From contig NZ_JAKVME010000001.1 in NCBI RefSeq assembly GCF_022483985.1, forward strand, positions 620,001-684,000: DNA of 64,000 bases, in the 5' to 3' direction. The translations under genes and the position numbers were made by a program. Of this stretch, positions 1-7,841 are shown one piece after another. Numbering within the stretch: the first letter of the stretch is position 1; each line of letters opens with the position of its first letter. The notes beneath the pieces are model-generated. The model was not told where the DNA came from. It ran no database searches and saw only the letters and a program-made list of their open reading frames with translations. The DNA comes from Acetobacter sp. GTDB lineage: Bacteria > Pseudomonadota > Alphaproteobacteria > Acetobacterales > Acetobacteraceae.

Positions 1-704
1 ATCGGCTGCATCTGGGTCAGGATGGCAAGGCCGCCCGACTGACCGGCCGTCACGTAGTTGCCCTTGTCCACGGCGCGAATGCCAACACGTCCGTCAACCG
101 GAGCGGTGATATGGCAGTAGACGAGCTGGAGTTTCTGGTTATCGACCAGCGCCTGATCGACCTTCACAGTGCCTTCAAGCTGTTTGACGGTGAACTCCTG
201 ATCACGCGCCGTCATGGCGGCGACACTGTCCTGCTTGATCAGCTTCTGGTAGCGGGCGTTATCAATGCGGGCGCGCTCAAGCTGGGCCTGATCCTGCGCG
301 AGTTGCCCCTCATACTGGCGAAGGGCGACCTCATAAGGGCGGGGGTCTATGACGGCGAGCAGATCGTCTTTCCTGACGTGCTGGCCTTCCGTGAACTTCA
401 CGTCCATCAGGTAGCCCTCGACGCGGGTCTGGACCGTGACGTTGGTGATCGGAACCACGGTTCCAAGCTCGGTCAGGATGACAGGCATGTCGCCCGTTGC
501 GACTGTTTCCACGGTGACGGGCTGGGCTGCGCCGGTGACCGAGCCTACCCTATGGCTGGCTTTCTCGCGGTGACCGAGAAACACATACGCCAGTATGCCG
601 AGCAGCAGAAGGACAGCAACGACCCATATCCAGCGGCGGGAGCGGGGGGGGCGGCGGGCTGAAGAGGACGGAGAGGCAGCAGGAGAAGAATTGTGTTCAC
701 TCAT
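1..704 (-). CDS. RND efflux periplasmic adaptor subunit (MdtA-like), 3' part missing
   Basis: This gene runs off the left edge, so only the first 234 codons are present. The ATG at 704 gives a short cytoplasmic tail, an Arg-rich stretch and one membrane segment (about residues 22-42), as in inner-membrane-anchored adaptors. It continues with a barrel-sandwich strand containing the phrase VQTRVEGYLMDVKFTEGQ, a coiled-coil hairpin (DQAQLERARIDNARYQKL), and the second lipoyl half starting ITAPVDGRVGIRAV. These are the hallmarks of HlyD/MdtA membrane-fusion proteins that bridge an RND pump to an outer-membrane channel. The pump gene would be expected further left, outside the window. The substrate cannot be told. 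The family call is firm; MdtA itself is a likeness, not a proven orthology. Confidence 0.85.
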   Translation of the reverse strand, partial: MSEHNSSPAASPSSSARRPPRSRRWIWVVAVLLLLGILAYVFLGHREKASHRVGSVTGAAQPVTVETVATGDMPVILTELGTVVPITNVTVQTRVEGYLMDVKFTEGQHVRKDDLLAVIDPRPYEVALRQYEGQLAQDQAQLERARIDNARYQKLIKQDSVAAMTARDQEFTVKQLEGTVKVDQALVDNQKLQLVYCHITAPVDGRVGIRAVDKGNYVTAGQSGGLAILTQMQP

Positions 705-1172
705 AACTTCTGTCGATGTCCGTCCGCAGGTTCTGTCGGGGTGTTCCTGAAGGGCCGATGACGATGCAGCAGCGATCTGACCCTGAGGTCTGCATAGCAG
801 CAAAAACCCCTTCTTCAACATTCAGGAGCGTTGCTTTCGGTCCTTAAAAGAAATCCCGGATTGCATTGGTGTTCAATTTTAACACATTGAAAATACAAAT
901 ATTTTTTTCATAAATCGTAAACAGTCACGGGTATGAAATTTTATTAATTTTTTGCGGGCCAATTGCAAACCGTTTTCATCAAGGGCTTCACTGTGAAATA
1001 CTGCAACGCAATGACAGGTTTTGCTACAGTGGGCATCTGAAAAGCGGATGGGATAATTATTTTGCATTTCAGAAGAATACCGATTCGGCATCTCTGGCAA
1101 AAAAGCGTTTTTTTTACTAAGTGATGAGGTGCTGGGAGTACCAATCGCACAATGTACAGTTTCTGTTCTGAT
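705..1172. other. Divergent intergenic region, no gene seen
   Basis: This 468-base stretch separates the leftward adaptor gene from the rightward ankyrin gene and must hold both promoters. It contains an AT-rich segment around 860-960 and a small dyad at 872-891 (TTCAAT, 8 bases, ATTGAA). I see no RNA gene and no open frame with protein-like composition. Confidence 0.5.
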
Positions 1173-1775
1173 ATGAAACGTCGGTCCGTCCGGCAGGCGC
1201 TCATCCCTCTTCTGCTGCTTGCGGGAGCGGCCTGTGTGACGCCCCTTCACTGCGCCCACGCGCAGGATGCCGATCAGGAGGAAGCGGAAGACGCCGCCAA
1301 AGAGGCTGAGGCCAGACGGGATGCCCGCAAGGCTGCGCCTCCTGCTGCGCTGCCGGGCGCGCAGTCCAATGAAGACGAAGCCGGTCACGCCAACGGCGAC
1401 ATGGAGCCGACAGCGGCCCTGTTTGAAGCGATCAACCGTGGCAGCCTTGGAGCTTCCAAGGAGGCGGTCAGCCGTGGCGCCGATCTGAATGGGCACAATG
1501 TGCTGGGTCAGACGCCGCTGGATATGGCCATCGACCTGAACCGCAACGACATCATGTTCTTTCTGCTCTCCATGCGGACCATTGATGATTCAGCAGGCGT
1601 GACGACCAGCACTGTCGCGAACTCCGGTATCAGCATGAGAAACGGATCGGGCCATCTGAGTATTGGTGGTCGTGCGGCCCGCGACAAAGTGCGACCGGTC
1701 ATCGACCGCCGCTACGATGCCTCAGGCGGGCAGGCCCAGCCATCGGTCGGATTTCTTGGCTTTGGCGGTAGCTGA
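1173..1775 (+). CDS. Secreted ankyrin-repeat protein
   Basis: The frame opens at 1152, but the ATG at 1173 begins a clean signal peptide (MKRRSVRQALIPLLLLAGAA, cleavage probably after CAHA), so I prefer 1173, giving about 200 residues. After an acidic/Lys/Arg-rich linker, residues about 85-135 form one to two ankyrin repeats: ALFEAINRGSLGASKEAV, then GADLNGHNVLGQTPLDMA. The tail is basic and Gly-rich. Ankyrin repeats mediate protein contacts, and the signal peptide puts this copy in the periplasm. Similar small secreted ankyrin proteins are common in Acetobacteraceae, but no role is established that I know of. It is monocistronic and followed directly by a hairpin terminator. Confidence 0.75.
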   Translation: MKRRSVRQALIPLLLLAGAACVTPLHCAHAQDADQEEAEDAAKEAEARRDARKAAPPAALPGAQSNEDEAGHANGDMEPTAALFEAINRGSLGASKEAVSRGADLNGHNVLGQTPLDMAIDLNRNDIMFFLLSMRTIDDSAGVTTSTVANSGISMRNGSGHLSIGGRAARDKVRPVIDRRYDASGGQAQPSVGFLGFGGS

Positions 1776-1806
1776 AGCCGTCTGCGGCAGATTGAATGAC
1801 TGGATG

Positions 1807-1830
1807 AGGCGTCCTTCGGGGCGCCTTTTT
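1807..1830 (+). terminator. Rho-independent terminator of the ankyrin gene
   Basis: An 8-pair stem (AGGCGTCC with GGGCGCCT, one G-T wobble) closes a TTCG tetraloop and is followed by a run of T. It lies about 30 bases after the stop codon. Confidence 0.85.
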
Positions 1831-2042
1831 CAATCGCAGTATCTTTGACGAAGCATCACTGACTGACGCGGCAAAGCGTTCCGGCTCTCGCTTCGATTTC
1901 AGATATGAAAGCCGTTCAGATATTCTGCTGAATGGCTTTCCGACGGAACTTCAGATCAGCTTGCCGGGAAATGTATCCTGGATACGCATTCATTGCGGAT
2001 GGATCAGGCCGAGCGGGTATAACTGCGTCGGTTTCGATCCGG

Positions 2043-3185
2043 TCACTGGGCTGCGATGGGTATCTCTGTGCTGGAAAGAGCGACAGTTTCCGCGTCAGCC
2101 ACAAGACTTTCCGCCCGCAGGGCATCTAGCGGAACCAGCGTGTCGTCGCGTTCGAAATGCCAGAACGTCCAGCCATTGCAGGAGGGAGCGTTCGTCAGCA
2201 GCGCGCCCAGCTTGTGGATGGAACCGCGCTGTGCCCCGCTGACCAGCGTGCCGTCCGGCGTCACCGTGGCGGATATACGCCGCTGACGGTCAAAGACCAC
2301 CGTTCCGGCAGTAATGAAGTTTCGTTCGACCAGACTGCCGAACGGAACACGCGGCGCTTCCCGCTTCATCGGTGTGGTCGCGACGGCATCCTGCGGCAGG
2401 GGCTCTTCACGCTCAACGCGCTCGGCAGCCGCTTTTGCGTAATCAGGATGGCGCTCGATGCCGACAAAATGCCGGCGCAGGCGCTTGGCCATGGCGGCTG
2501 TTGTGCCTGTGCCCGTAAAGGGATCGAGGATCACATCGTTCTCAGCCGTGGAGGAGAGCAGCACGCGGTGCAGCAGGCTTTCAGGCTTCTGTGTCGGGTG
2601 CAGCTTCAGACCGTGTTCGTTCCGCAGACGTTCATTGCCGGTGCAGAGCGGCAGATACCAGTCCGAGCGCATCTGGACGTCATCGTTCAGAGCTTTCATG
2701 GCCTGATAGTTGAAGCGATACTTGCTGTCCTGACTGCGGGCGGCCCAGATCATCGTTTCATGTGCGTTGGTGAAGCGGCGGCCCCGGAAGTTCGGCATCG
2801 GATTGGACTTGCGCCACACGATGTCGTTCAGAATCCAGAAGCCGAGATCCTGAAGGATCGCGCCCAGACGGAAAATATTGTGATACGAGCCAATGACCCA
2901 GATCGTGCCGTCCTTGTGCAGAAGGCGGCGGGCTTCGGTCAGCCATTCCCGTGTGAAGCGGTCATAGGCTTCCAGATCCGAGAACTTGTCCCAGTCATCA
3001 TCCACGCCATCGACAACGCTGTCATCCGGACGGCGTAGTTCACCGCGAAGCTGAAGATTGTATGGTGGATCAGCAAAGATACAGTCCACGCTGGCGGTCG
3101 GCAGGCTGCGCATGACATCGACGCATTCACCGCAGAGAATCTTGTCGAGCGGGAGGTCGGAAGTGTTCTTGATAGCGCCGCTCAT
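2043..3185 (-). CDS. ccrM: CcrM-type adenine-N6 DNA methyltransferase (GANTC)
   Basis: This is a beta-class adenine methyltransferase: the catalytic DPPY motif comes first (residues 39-42) and the AdoMet-binding motif [11 protein letters not shown] follows at about 220. The C-terminal 100 residues match the extra domain (RAMA-like) that distinguishes CcrM enzymes from shorter type II methylases, and 380 residues is close to the usual CcrM length. In Alphaproteobacteria CcrM methylates GANTC once per cell cycle and controls transcription. No restriction gene is nearby, which fits a solitary regulatory methylase. The ATG overlaps the stop of rnhB (ATGA), so the two are translationally coupled. 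The target specificity is inferred from the family. Confidence 0.92.
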   Translation of the reverse strand: MSGAIKNTSDLPLDKILCGECVDVMRSLPTASVDCIFADPPYNLQLRGELRRPDDSVVDGVDDDWDKFSDLEAYDRFTREWLTEARRLLHKDGTIWVIGSYHNIFRLGAILQDLGFWILNDIVWRKSNPMPNFRGRRFTNAHETMIWAARSQDSKYRFNYQAMKALNDDVQMRSDWYLPLCTGNERLRNEHGLKLHPTQKPESLLHRVLLSSTAENDVILDPFTGTGTTAAMAKRLRRHFVGIERHPDYAKAAAERVEREEPLPQDAVATTPMKREAPRVPFGSLVERNFITAGTVVFDRQRRISATVTPDGTLVSGAQRGSIHKLGALLTNAPSCNGWTFWHFERDDTLVPLDALRAESLVADAETVALSSTEIPIAAQ

Positions 3186-3814
3186 GCAGGGCCTCCGGTG
3201 GCGAGAGTGAGTTCAAGCTGCTTGCGGACGGTGCCGAAGCCGCGGCGGTGGTGCGGAGTGCACCCTTGGATCGTAATGGCGTTTCGATGCGCAGCGGTGC
3301 CGTAGCCTGCGTTCTTCGCCCAGCCATAGCCGGGCCAGCGTGTGTCCAGACGGCTCATGATTCTGTCGCGTGTGACTTTGGCGAGGATCGAGGCAGCGGC
3401 GATGGACAGGCTGATGCCGTCTCCACCGACAATCGTGCGGACAGGCACATCGAGTGGCGGCTTGCGGTTGCCGTCAACCAGAGCAATGCGGGGAGGGGAC
3501 GGCAGTTTGCTCACAGCCCGGGCCATGGCGAGTTGTGCGGCCTTCAGGATATTGAGCTGAAGAATTTCTTCGACAGAAGCGGCTGAAATGCCGATTTCGA
3601 TGCCCGGAACGCTTGGCAGTCGTGATGCGATGGCCTCGCGACGGGCCGCTGTCAGCGCCTTGGAGTCATCGATGCTCGCCGCCAGATCATCAGGAACGCC
3701 TGCGCCGAAAACAACGGCAGCCGCGACGACAGGTCCGGCGAGAGGGCCGCAACCGGCCTCATCCACGCCAGCCACGCGGCCTCCATATTCCGTTTCCAGC
3801 AAAAAATCCGGCAT
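3182..3814 (-). CDS. rnhB: Ribonuclease HII
   Basis: RNase HII cuts RNA in RNA-DNA hybrids, including single ribonucleotides left in DNA. The N-terminal motif [14 protein letters not shown] (residues 17-30) carries the first catalytic Asp-Glu, and further acidic residues appear in ALVDGNRKP and [10 protein letters not shown]. At 210 residues it is normal length. The usual DEAGRGPLAGPV has Arg where this protein has Cys. It is the first gene of a two-gene operon with ccrM, which starts inside its stop codon. The ATG at 3814 has a GGGG-type ribosome site just upstream, and the leader beyond is unusually rich in GANTC sites. Confidence 0.93.
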   Translation of the reverse strand: MPDFLLETEYGGRVAGVDEAGCGPLAGPVVAAAVVFGAGVPDDLAASIDDSKALTAARREAIASRLPSVPGIEIGISAASVEEILQLNILKAAQLAMARAVSKLPSPPRIALVDGNRKPPLDVPVRTIVGGDGISLSIAAASILAKVTRDRIMSRLDTRWPGYGWAKNAGYGTAAHRNAITIQGCTPHHRRGFGTVRKQLELTLATGGPA

Positions 3815-3839
3815 GGTCCCCTTTCTGCAGCCTTAAAAC

Positions 3840-3976
3840 GACTCGCTATGAATCATCGAGTCGTTTGAATCACGATTCGCAGTAAAGGAAAACCATTTTC
3901 TCCCGTGACCGCGCAAGAGTCGCGAGCAAAAAAAATCTCCCACAAGGGGAGAAAACAGGATGACTCTTCACGAGTC
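3840..3976. promoter_or_regulatory. Cluster of eight GANTC (CcrM) sites in the rnhB-ccrM leader
   Basis: GANTC occurs at 3840, 3850, 3858, 3867, 3874, 3917, 3962 and 3972. Five lie in 39 bases, spaced 7-10 bases apart, 26 to 64 bases upstream of the rnhB start. About 0.5 site would be expected by chance in 137 bases. Since the operon encodes the enzyme predicted to methylate GANTC, and the Caulobacter ccrM promoter is known to be methylation-sensitive, this is best read as a feedback control region. The exact promoter is not identified. Confidence 0.75.
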
Positions 3977-3978
3977 GT

Positions 3979-4014
3979 AAAAAAGAGGGGCAGATCGAAG
4001 AACTGCCCCTCTTT
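3979..4014 (-). terminator. Terminator of the CsbD-like gene
   Basis: A perfect 12-pair stem (3982-3993 with 4003-4014, GAGGGGCAG core) closes a 9-base loop. Read leftward, it is followed by a T-run. It sits 13 bases after the stop of the leftward gene at 4027 and insulates the rnhB-ccrM leader. Confidence 0.88.
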
Positions 4015-4026
4015 CGAGTGTGTGAT

Positions 4027-4329
4027 TCAGCCCTTGCGGCGCGGCATCAGCAGCCACCCGATGAACGTGCCGACCACCGAGGCAATGCCCAGAGCGAGAA
4101 GCGGCTTGTCACGCACAAAGGACACGCCCTTCTCGACAAGGCTTTCACTCTCTTCATACAGGTCGGCGAATTCCTCACGGGCGATCCCGGCAAGCTGATC
4201 GACCTTGCCTTCGGCCTGAAGACCGAGATCGCCCGTCAGGCCACCTGCCGCGTCCTTGATGCGGCCCTTGGCCTGATCGACGACGCCGTGAATTTTCTCT
4301 TCCGTGGTGTTGATCTTGTCGTCTGACAT
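4027..4329 (-). CDS. CsbD-like stress protein with YqjD-type C-terminal membrane anchor
   Basis: The ATG at 4329 is chosen over the one at 4350 because AGGAAG sits just ahead of it; the product is 100 residues. Residues about 8-50 match the CsbD fold (INTTEEKIHGVVDQAKGRIK, then GLQAEGKVDQLAG), a small general-stress family. The rest looks like the YqjD/DUF883 tail: an acidic helix, RDKPLLALGIASVVG as a glycine-zipper membrane helix, and a terminal basic PRRKG. YqjD proteins tether ribosomes or sit in the inner membrane of stationary-phase cells. Combining both modules in one short protein is a little unusual. It is monocistronic with its own terminator. The function is inferred. Confidence 0.8.
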   Translation of the reverse strand: MSDDKINTTEEKIHGVVDQAKGRIKDAAGGLTGDLGLQAEGKVDQLAGIAREEFADLYEESESLVEKGVSFVRDKPLLALGIASVVGTFIGWLLMPRRKG

Positions 4330-4532
4330 GTCTGTCTTCCTTTCGAACACCCTGAGGCGTCAGTGAAACGCGAAGTCGCAATGCGTCTTCTGTCGGCATA
4401 GTTGGAACCGATCTCACTGATGATGCAACGCTTTTTATGGTCGATGGTTTTCAGGGACGAGGCGCATCAGACATCGGTGATCTGTCTTTTCGCCAGTTGT
4501 GCGCCCGCCGAAAAATCTGTCTTGTTACTGAC

Positions 4533-5945
4533 ATGCCAGCTCTACGCCGATCGCAGATCATAGCTCTGACCATTTCCAGTCTGTTGTTCATGGAGCAACT
4601 CGACGGCACCATTCTGGCAACAGCTCTCCCGGCGATCGCTTCTTCCCTGCATGTGGATCCGGTGGCGGCTTCCGTCGCGCTGACATCCTACATCGTCGGG
4701 CTGGCTATCTTCATTCCCGTATCCGGTGCTGTGGCTGACCGTTTCGGTAGTCGAACGACCCTTATGGTGGCGATCACCCTGTTTATTGTCTGTTCCATTC
4801 TCTGCGGTCAGGCGACAAGCCTCCCGGTGCTGGCCTTGGGACGCATGGTGCAGGGAGTGGGCGGCGCGTTGATGATGCCGGTCGGCAGGCTGGTGCTGCT
4901 GCGGAGCGTCGCCAAATCCGAACTGCTGAAAACCATGACCTGGATGATGATGCCCGCCACGCTCGGACCGATGTTCGGGCCTGTGCTGGGCGGTTTCATC
5001 ACCACACTGCTGTCTTGGCGCTGGAACTTCTACATCAACGTTCCTGTCGGGCTGCTCGGGCTTTATCTGACGTGGAAACATATCCCCCAGTTGCAGGAAA
5101 AGCGGACACATCCGTTCGACTGGCCCGGCATGGGACTGGCTGGCGGCGGTCTGGCTCTTCTGTCCTTCAGTGCGGAGATGATCAGCCACAACACAAAACC
5201 CTACTGGCTCTCCGTCATTCTGCTGGTCGCCGGAGCCTGTCTGTTTCTCGGCTATTTCCGGCACATGAAGCGGTACCCCAATCCGGTTCTTGATTTCCGG
5301 CTGATGGAAGTTCCGACCTTTCGTCTGTCCGTTCTGAGCGGTGCGGCCTCACGTCTCGCAGCCGGATCGTTTCCGTTCCTTCTGCCTGCCTTTCTACAGA
5401 TCGGCTTCGGATTAAATCCGGCGCAAAGCGGTATGGTGGTTTTTGCCGCGCCCATCGGAGCACTGTGCTCACGCGTGTATGTGCCGCGCCTGTTCCAGCG
5501 GTTTGGCTTCCGCACGGTCATGATGACCACGGGCTGGGGTGGGGCGCTTGCCTTTGGCGCCATCGCCTGCTTCCAGAAGGACTGGCCGCTCTGGACACTG
5601 ACACTGGTACTGCTGGCGTCCGGCGCCGTGCAGGCGATCCAGTTTTCGGCTTACAACTCCATAGCTTATGCTGATCTGCCGGAAGAGCGGATGAGCAGTG
5701 CAACCAGCTTCTATTCCACCTTCCAGCAGATGATGCTGTCAGCAGGCATCTGCGTGGCGGCTCTCGCTGTGACCGTATCGCGTGCTGTTCAGGACCATCC
5801 GCAGGCGGTGGCGGCGGATTTCAGGGTGGGATTTCTGGTGGTTGGGGCGCTGACATGTCTTGCCGTGCCGCTGGCTGGGCTGTTGCGACCGGATGCGGGG
5901 GCGAGTGTGAGTGGGCATGGGTTGGGAAATAAAAGAAGAGGCTAA
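4533..5945 (+). CDS. MFS drug exporter, DHA2 (EmrB/QacA) family
   Basis: The protein has about 14 hydrophobic helices, the DHA2 count. Motif A-like sequence follows helix 2 (VADRFGSRTTL), and the opening MEQLDGTILATALPAIA is the classic 'D-x-T-I-V-x-x-A-L-P-x-I' signature of this family. The frame extends to 4437, but the start at 4533 (MPALRRSQIIALT) places the first helix correctly; neither start has a strong ribosome site. Such proteins export amphipathic drugs using the proton gradient, often with an EmrA-type adaptor, but none is adjacent here. It is followed by an abrupt fall in GC content, so its 3' end borders an accessory island. Confidence 0.88.
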   Translation: MPALRRSQIIALTISSLLFMEQLDGTILATALPAIASSLHVDPVAASVALTSYIVGLAIFIPVSGAVADRFGSRTTLMVAITLFIVCSILCGQATSLPVLALGRMVQGVGGALMMPVGRLVLLRSVAKSELLKTMTWMMMPATLGPMFGPVLGGFITTLLSWRWNFYINVPVGLLGLYLTWKHIPQLQEKRTHPFDWPGMGLAGGGLALLSFSAEMISHNTKPYWLSVILLVAGACLFLGYFRHMKRYPNPVLDFRLMEVPTFRLSVLSGAASRLAAGSFPFLLPAFLQIGFGLNPAQSGMVVFAAPIGALCSRVYVPRLFQRFGFRTVMMTTGWGGALAFGAIACFQKDWPLWTLTLVLLASGAVQAIQFSAYNSIAYADLPEERMSSATSFYSTFQQMMLSAGICVAALAVTVSRAVQDHPQAVAADFRVGFLVVGALTCLAVPLAGLLRPDAGASVSGHGLGNKRRG

Positions 5946-6120
5946 TTTTAGTGTATTGTTTTTGGATAAAAAAGCTTGGTTTCTTGTCCAAGAATTATGT
6001 TTGAAAAAATTCAAATTGCTCTGGAATATCGTAGTGTTCCTGCGATTTGATGAATTCAAAGAGAAAAGTATTGTATGGTGACAAATGTTTGAGGTAAATT
6101 AGAATATGATAGGGGTAGGT

Positions 6121-6672
6121 ATGACAATTAAGAAAATTTATCTGCTTTTTATAATTTCACCACTTCTTTCGTCTGTCAGTATGGCTCAGACAGATAGCCT
6201 GATGAATCCAGACAAATGCGTCCCATCAACACTCTATGTGGGCTTCAGGGAAGGTTCCTCAACGCTGGTTGGTTCATCGCAAAAGATTCTTGATTATATA
6301 GTGAAAACTGCAATATCGGAAAATAGTTATGTGCTTTTGGAAGGGCATTTTGATACTAATGAAAAAAATGCAAACCGGAACCTTTCATTGGAAAGAATGA
6401 CTTCTGTAATAAAAGATCTGGTGAAAAATGGAGTGCCTGAAAATCATATATGGACAAGAGATGGGTTTGATAATTATGAGCACATAAAAGGTTTTAAGGG
6501 TCGATATGAATTGTATTCTTCTGTAAGTGTTATTATTCCAAAGCAGTATAGGTCTTGTTGGATAGAAGAAGAAAACAAAAAGAAATCCATAATAAAAAAT
6601 ATGTGTTTTGGTATAAAAACTGACAGTGAGTGTTTAAAACTTCTGGATGGGATTGGTTATGGCGGAAAATAG
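6121..6672 (+). CDS. Secreted OmpA-like domain protein in a low-GC island
   Basis: The ATG at 6121 (after a purine-rich AGGGGTAGGT) starts a signal peptide (MTIKKIYLLFIISPLL, cleaved near SMAQ); 6106 is an alternative. Residues about 40-120 resemble the OmpA C-terminal peptidoglycan-binding fold: VLLEGHFDTNEKNANRNLS, then LSLERMTSVIKDLVKNGV. In OmpA this pattern is 'GHTD..G...N..LS..RA'. It has no lipobox and no beta-barrel, so it is a soluble periplasmic protein. The last 35 residues are Lys- and Cys-rich. GC content is far below that of acnB and the MFS gene, suggesting transfer. It overlaps the metallopeptidase-like gene by about 14-26 bases, so the two probably act together. Confidence 0.7.
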   Translation: MTIKKIYLLFIISPLLSSVSMAQTDSLMNPDKCVPSTLYVGFREGSSTLVGSSQKILDYIVKTAISENSYVLLEGHFDTNEKNANRNLSLERMTSVIKDLVKNGVPENHIWTRDGFDNYEHIKGFKGRYELYSSVSVIIPKQYRSCWIEEENKKKSIIKNMCFGIKTDSECLKLLDGIGYGGK

Positions 6673-7381
6673 TTATTTGAATATAAATACCATTAATAAA
6701 GTAAATAATTCTATATATAAAAGCGATAAATGTAGATTTGATCTTGGTTCTGTTCATGACAAAAATCTTAAAATTCGTATAATTCAAGCGTTGGATCTTG
6801 GTTTTTCTGTCAGAAACAAAACACCAATGATGGGAAAAACATGTGCATTTTTAGAATTAAATATTGATCCATCTCTGAAATTTTTTGATGACGCAGATGA
6901 ATTTTGTGCGCCATCACGTATCACAGACAGGTCTGTCTATGGAATTGCTACTTCCGGAGCAAGCCTTTGGCAGTCAACAGACTGTAACGAAGACGCCTTT
7001 TTAGCCAAAAAAATAATCGATAAAAATGAAAGAAATATAGAAATCGAAAAATTGAATGTTTGTCGTCTTTCTTCCTCGCCATTAAGTAGATTTAATAGAA
7101 AAATATGGGTAAATCCAACCGGTGTGAGAGTGCTGATGGGTGATGTTTTTTTATACGGGTATCTCGTCAATACAGTGTGGCATGAAATACATCATCAGAC
7201 GACTGCAGTGCATCATACCAGAACAGAAGCTCCGTATGGAGCTTCTGACCCTTGGGTGACTGATATGTCTGGCATTATCAAAGCTTTCCCAGAAACGGCA
7301 ATGGATCCTGTAACGGGGAAAGAGGTTCCATTATACACTTTTAATTGGACGTCTCTCGCACCGTCGACACGGTACGGGTAA
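6647..7381 (+). CDS. Putative zinc metallopeptidase (HExxH), M35-like
   Basis: I know no close family, but residues about 175-200 read NTVWHEIHHQTTAV followed by TRTEAPYG. HEIHH fits the HExxH zinc motif, and a nearby acidic residue plus YG recalls the lysine-specific metalloendopeptidase/M35 (aspzincin) layout 'HExxH...D..YG'. Five Cys residues lie in the N-terminal half. There is no signal peptide, so export would need another route; domains of this type occur in bacterial effectors. The start may be 6647 or 6659, both inside the 3' end of the OmpA-like gene. The frame stays open for 53 codons after the TAA. Activity and target are inference. Confidence 0.55.
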   Translation: MGLVMAENSYLNINTINKVNNSIYKSDKCRFDLGSVHDKNLKIRIIQALDLGFSVRNKTPMMGKTCAFLELNIDPSLKFFDDADEFCAPSRITDRSVYGIATSGASLWQSTDCNEDAFLAKKIIDKNERNIEIEKLNVCRLSSSPLSRFNRKIWVNPTGVRVLMGDVFLYGYLVNTVWHEIHHQTTAVHHTRTEAPYGASDPWVTDMSGIIKAFPETAMDPVTGKEVPLYTFNWTSLAPSTRYG

Positions 7382-7540
7382 CTTTTAATATCAGATTTTC
7401 TTGCGTTTTCTGACGCAGATATGTGGTTCACTCGACTCCGCCATTGGTCGGTTTTGGGTGCTTCAATGAGCTTAATAACAATGGATGCCATTAATAGCGC
7501 GTACTTTACCGGCAGCTCTGTCCTGCACGGCGGCGGCTAA
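7382..7540 (+). pseudogene. In-frame continuation after the metallopeptidase stop codon
   Basis: After the TAA at 7379-7381 the same frame runs on for 53 codons to a TAA at 7538. The translation (including FLAFSDADMWFTRL and MDAINSAYFTGSSVL) is protein-like, and AT content has returned towards average. The listed metallopeptidase could therefore have lost its C-terminus to a nonsense change. Chance alone would leave a frame this long open about one time in twelve, so the case is suggestive only. Confidence 0.3.
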
Positions 7541-7841
7541 CGACGATACATTTCCCAGTGCCGGAAAATTGAAATGACAAATAGAGCGTCATCAGTCAGA
7601 TCAAGGGAGCACGGCAGGGGTAAAATCGACGGTTAACGGGCTCCGATTGAAGGAAAAGGCAAAGCGCCGGACTCAGACGGCAACCGTTGAATTCAAAAGG
7701 TCGTTTTGTCGAAATGCCGTGTCTTGTCAGTCGGTAAACGTTGGCGTACCGAGGTCCATCAGAACCTTGAGCTGACCGAGCCACATCCGGTTTGAAGGGC
7801 CGCGTTTCAGGCCCATACACCTCAAAGACGTTGGGATTGCG
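7541..7841. other. Intergenic leader of acnB
   Basis: These 301 bases lie between the low-GC island and acnB and presumably hold the acnB promoter. I see no open frame with support, no tRNA-like fold and no clear riboswitch. Confidence 0.4.
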
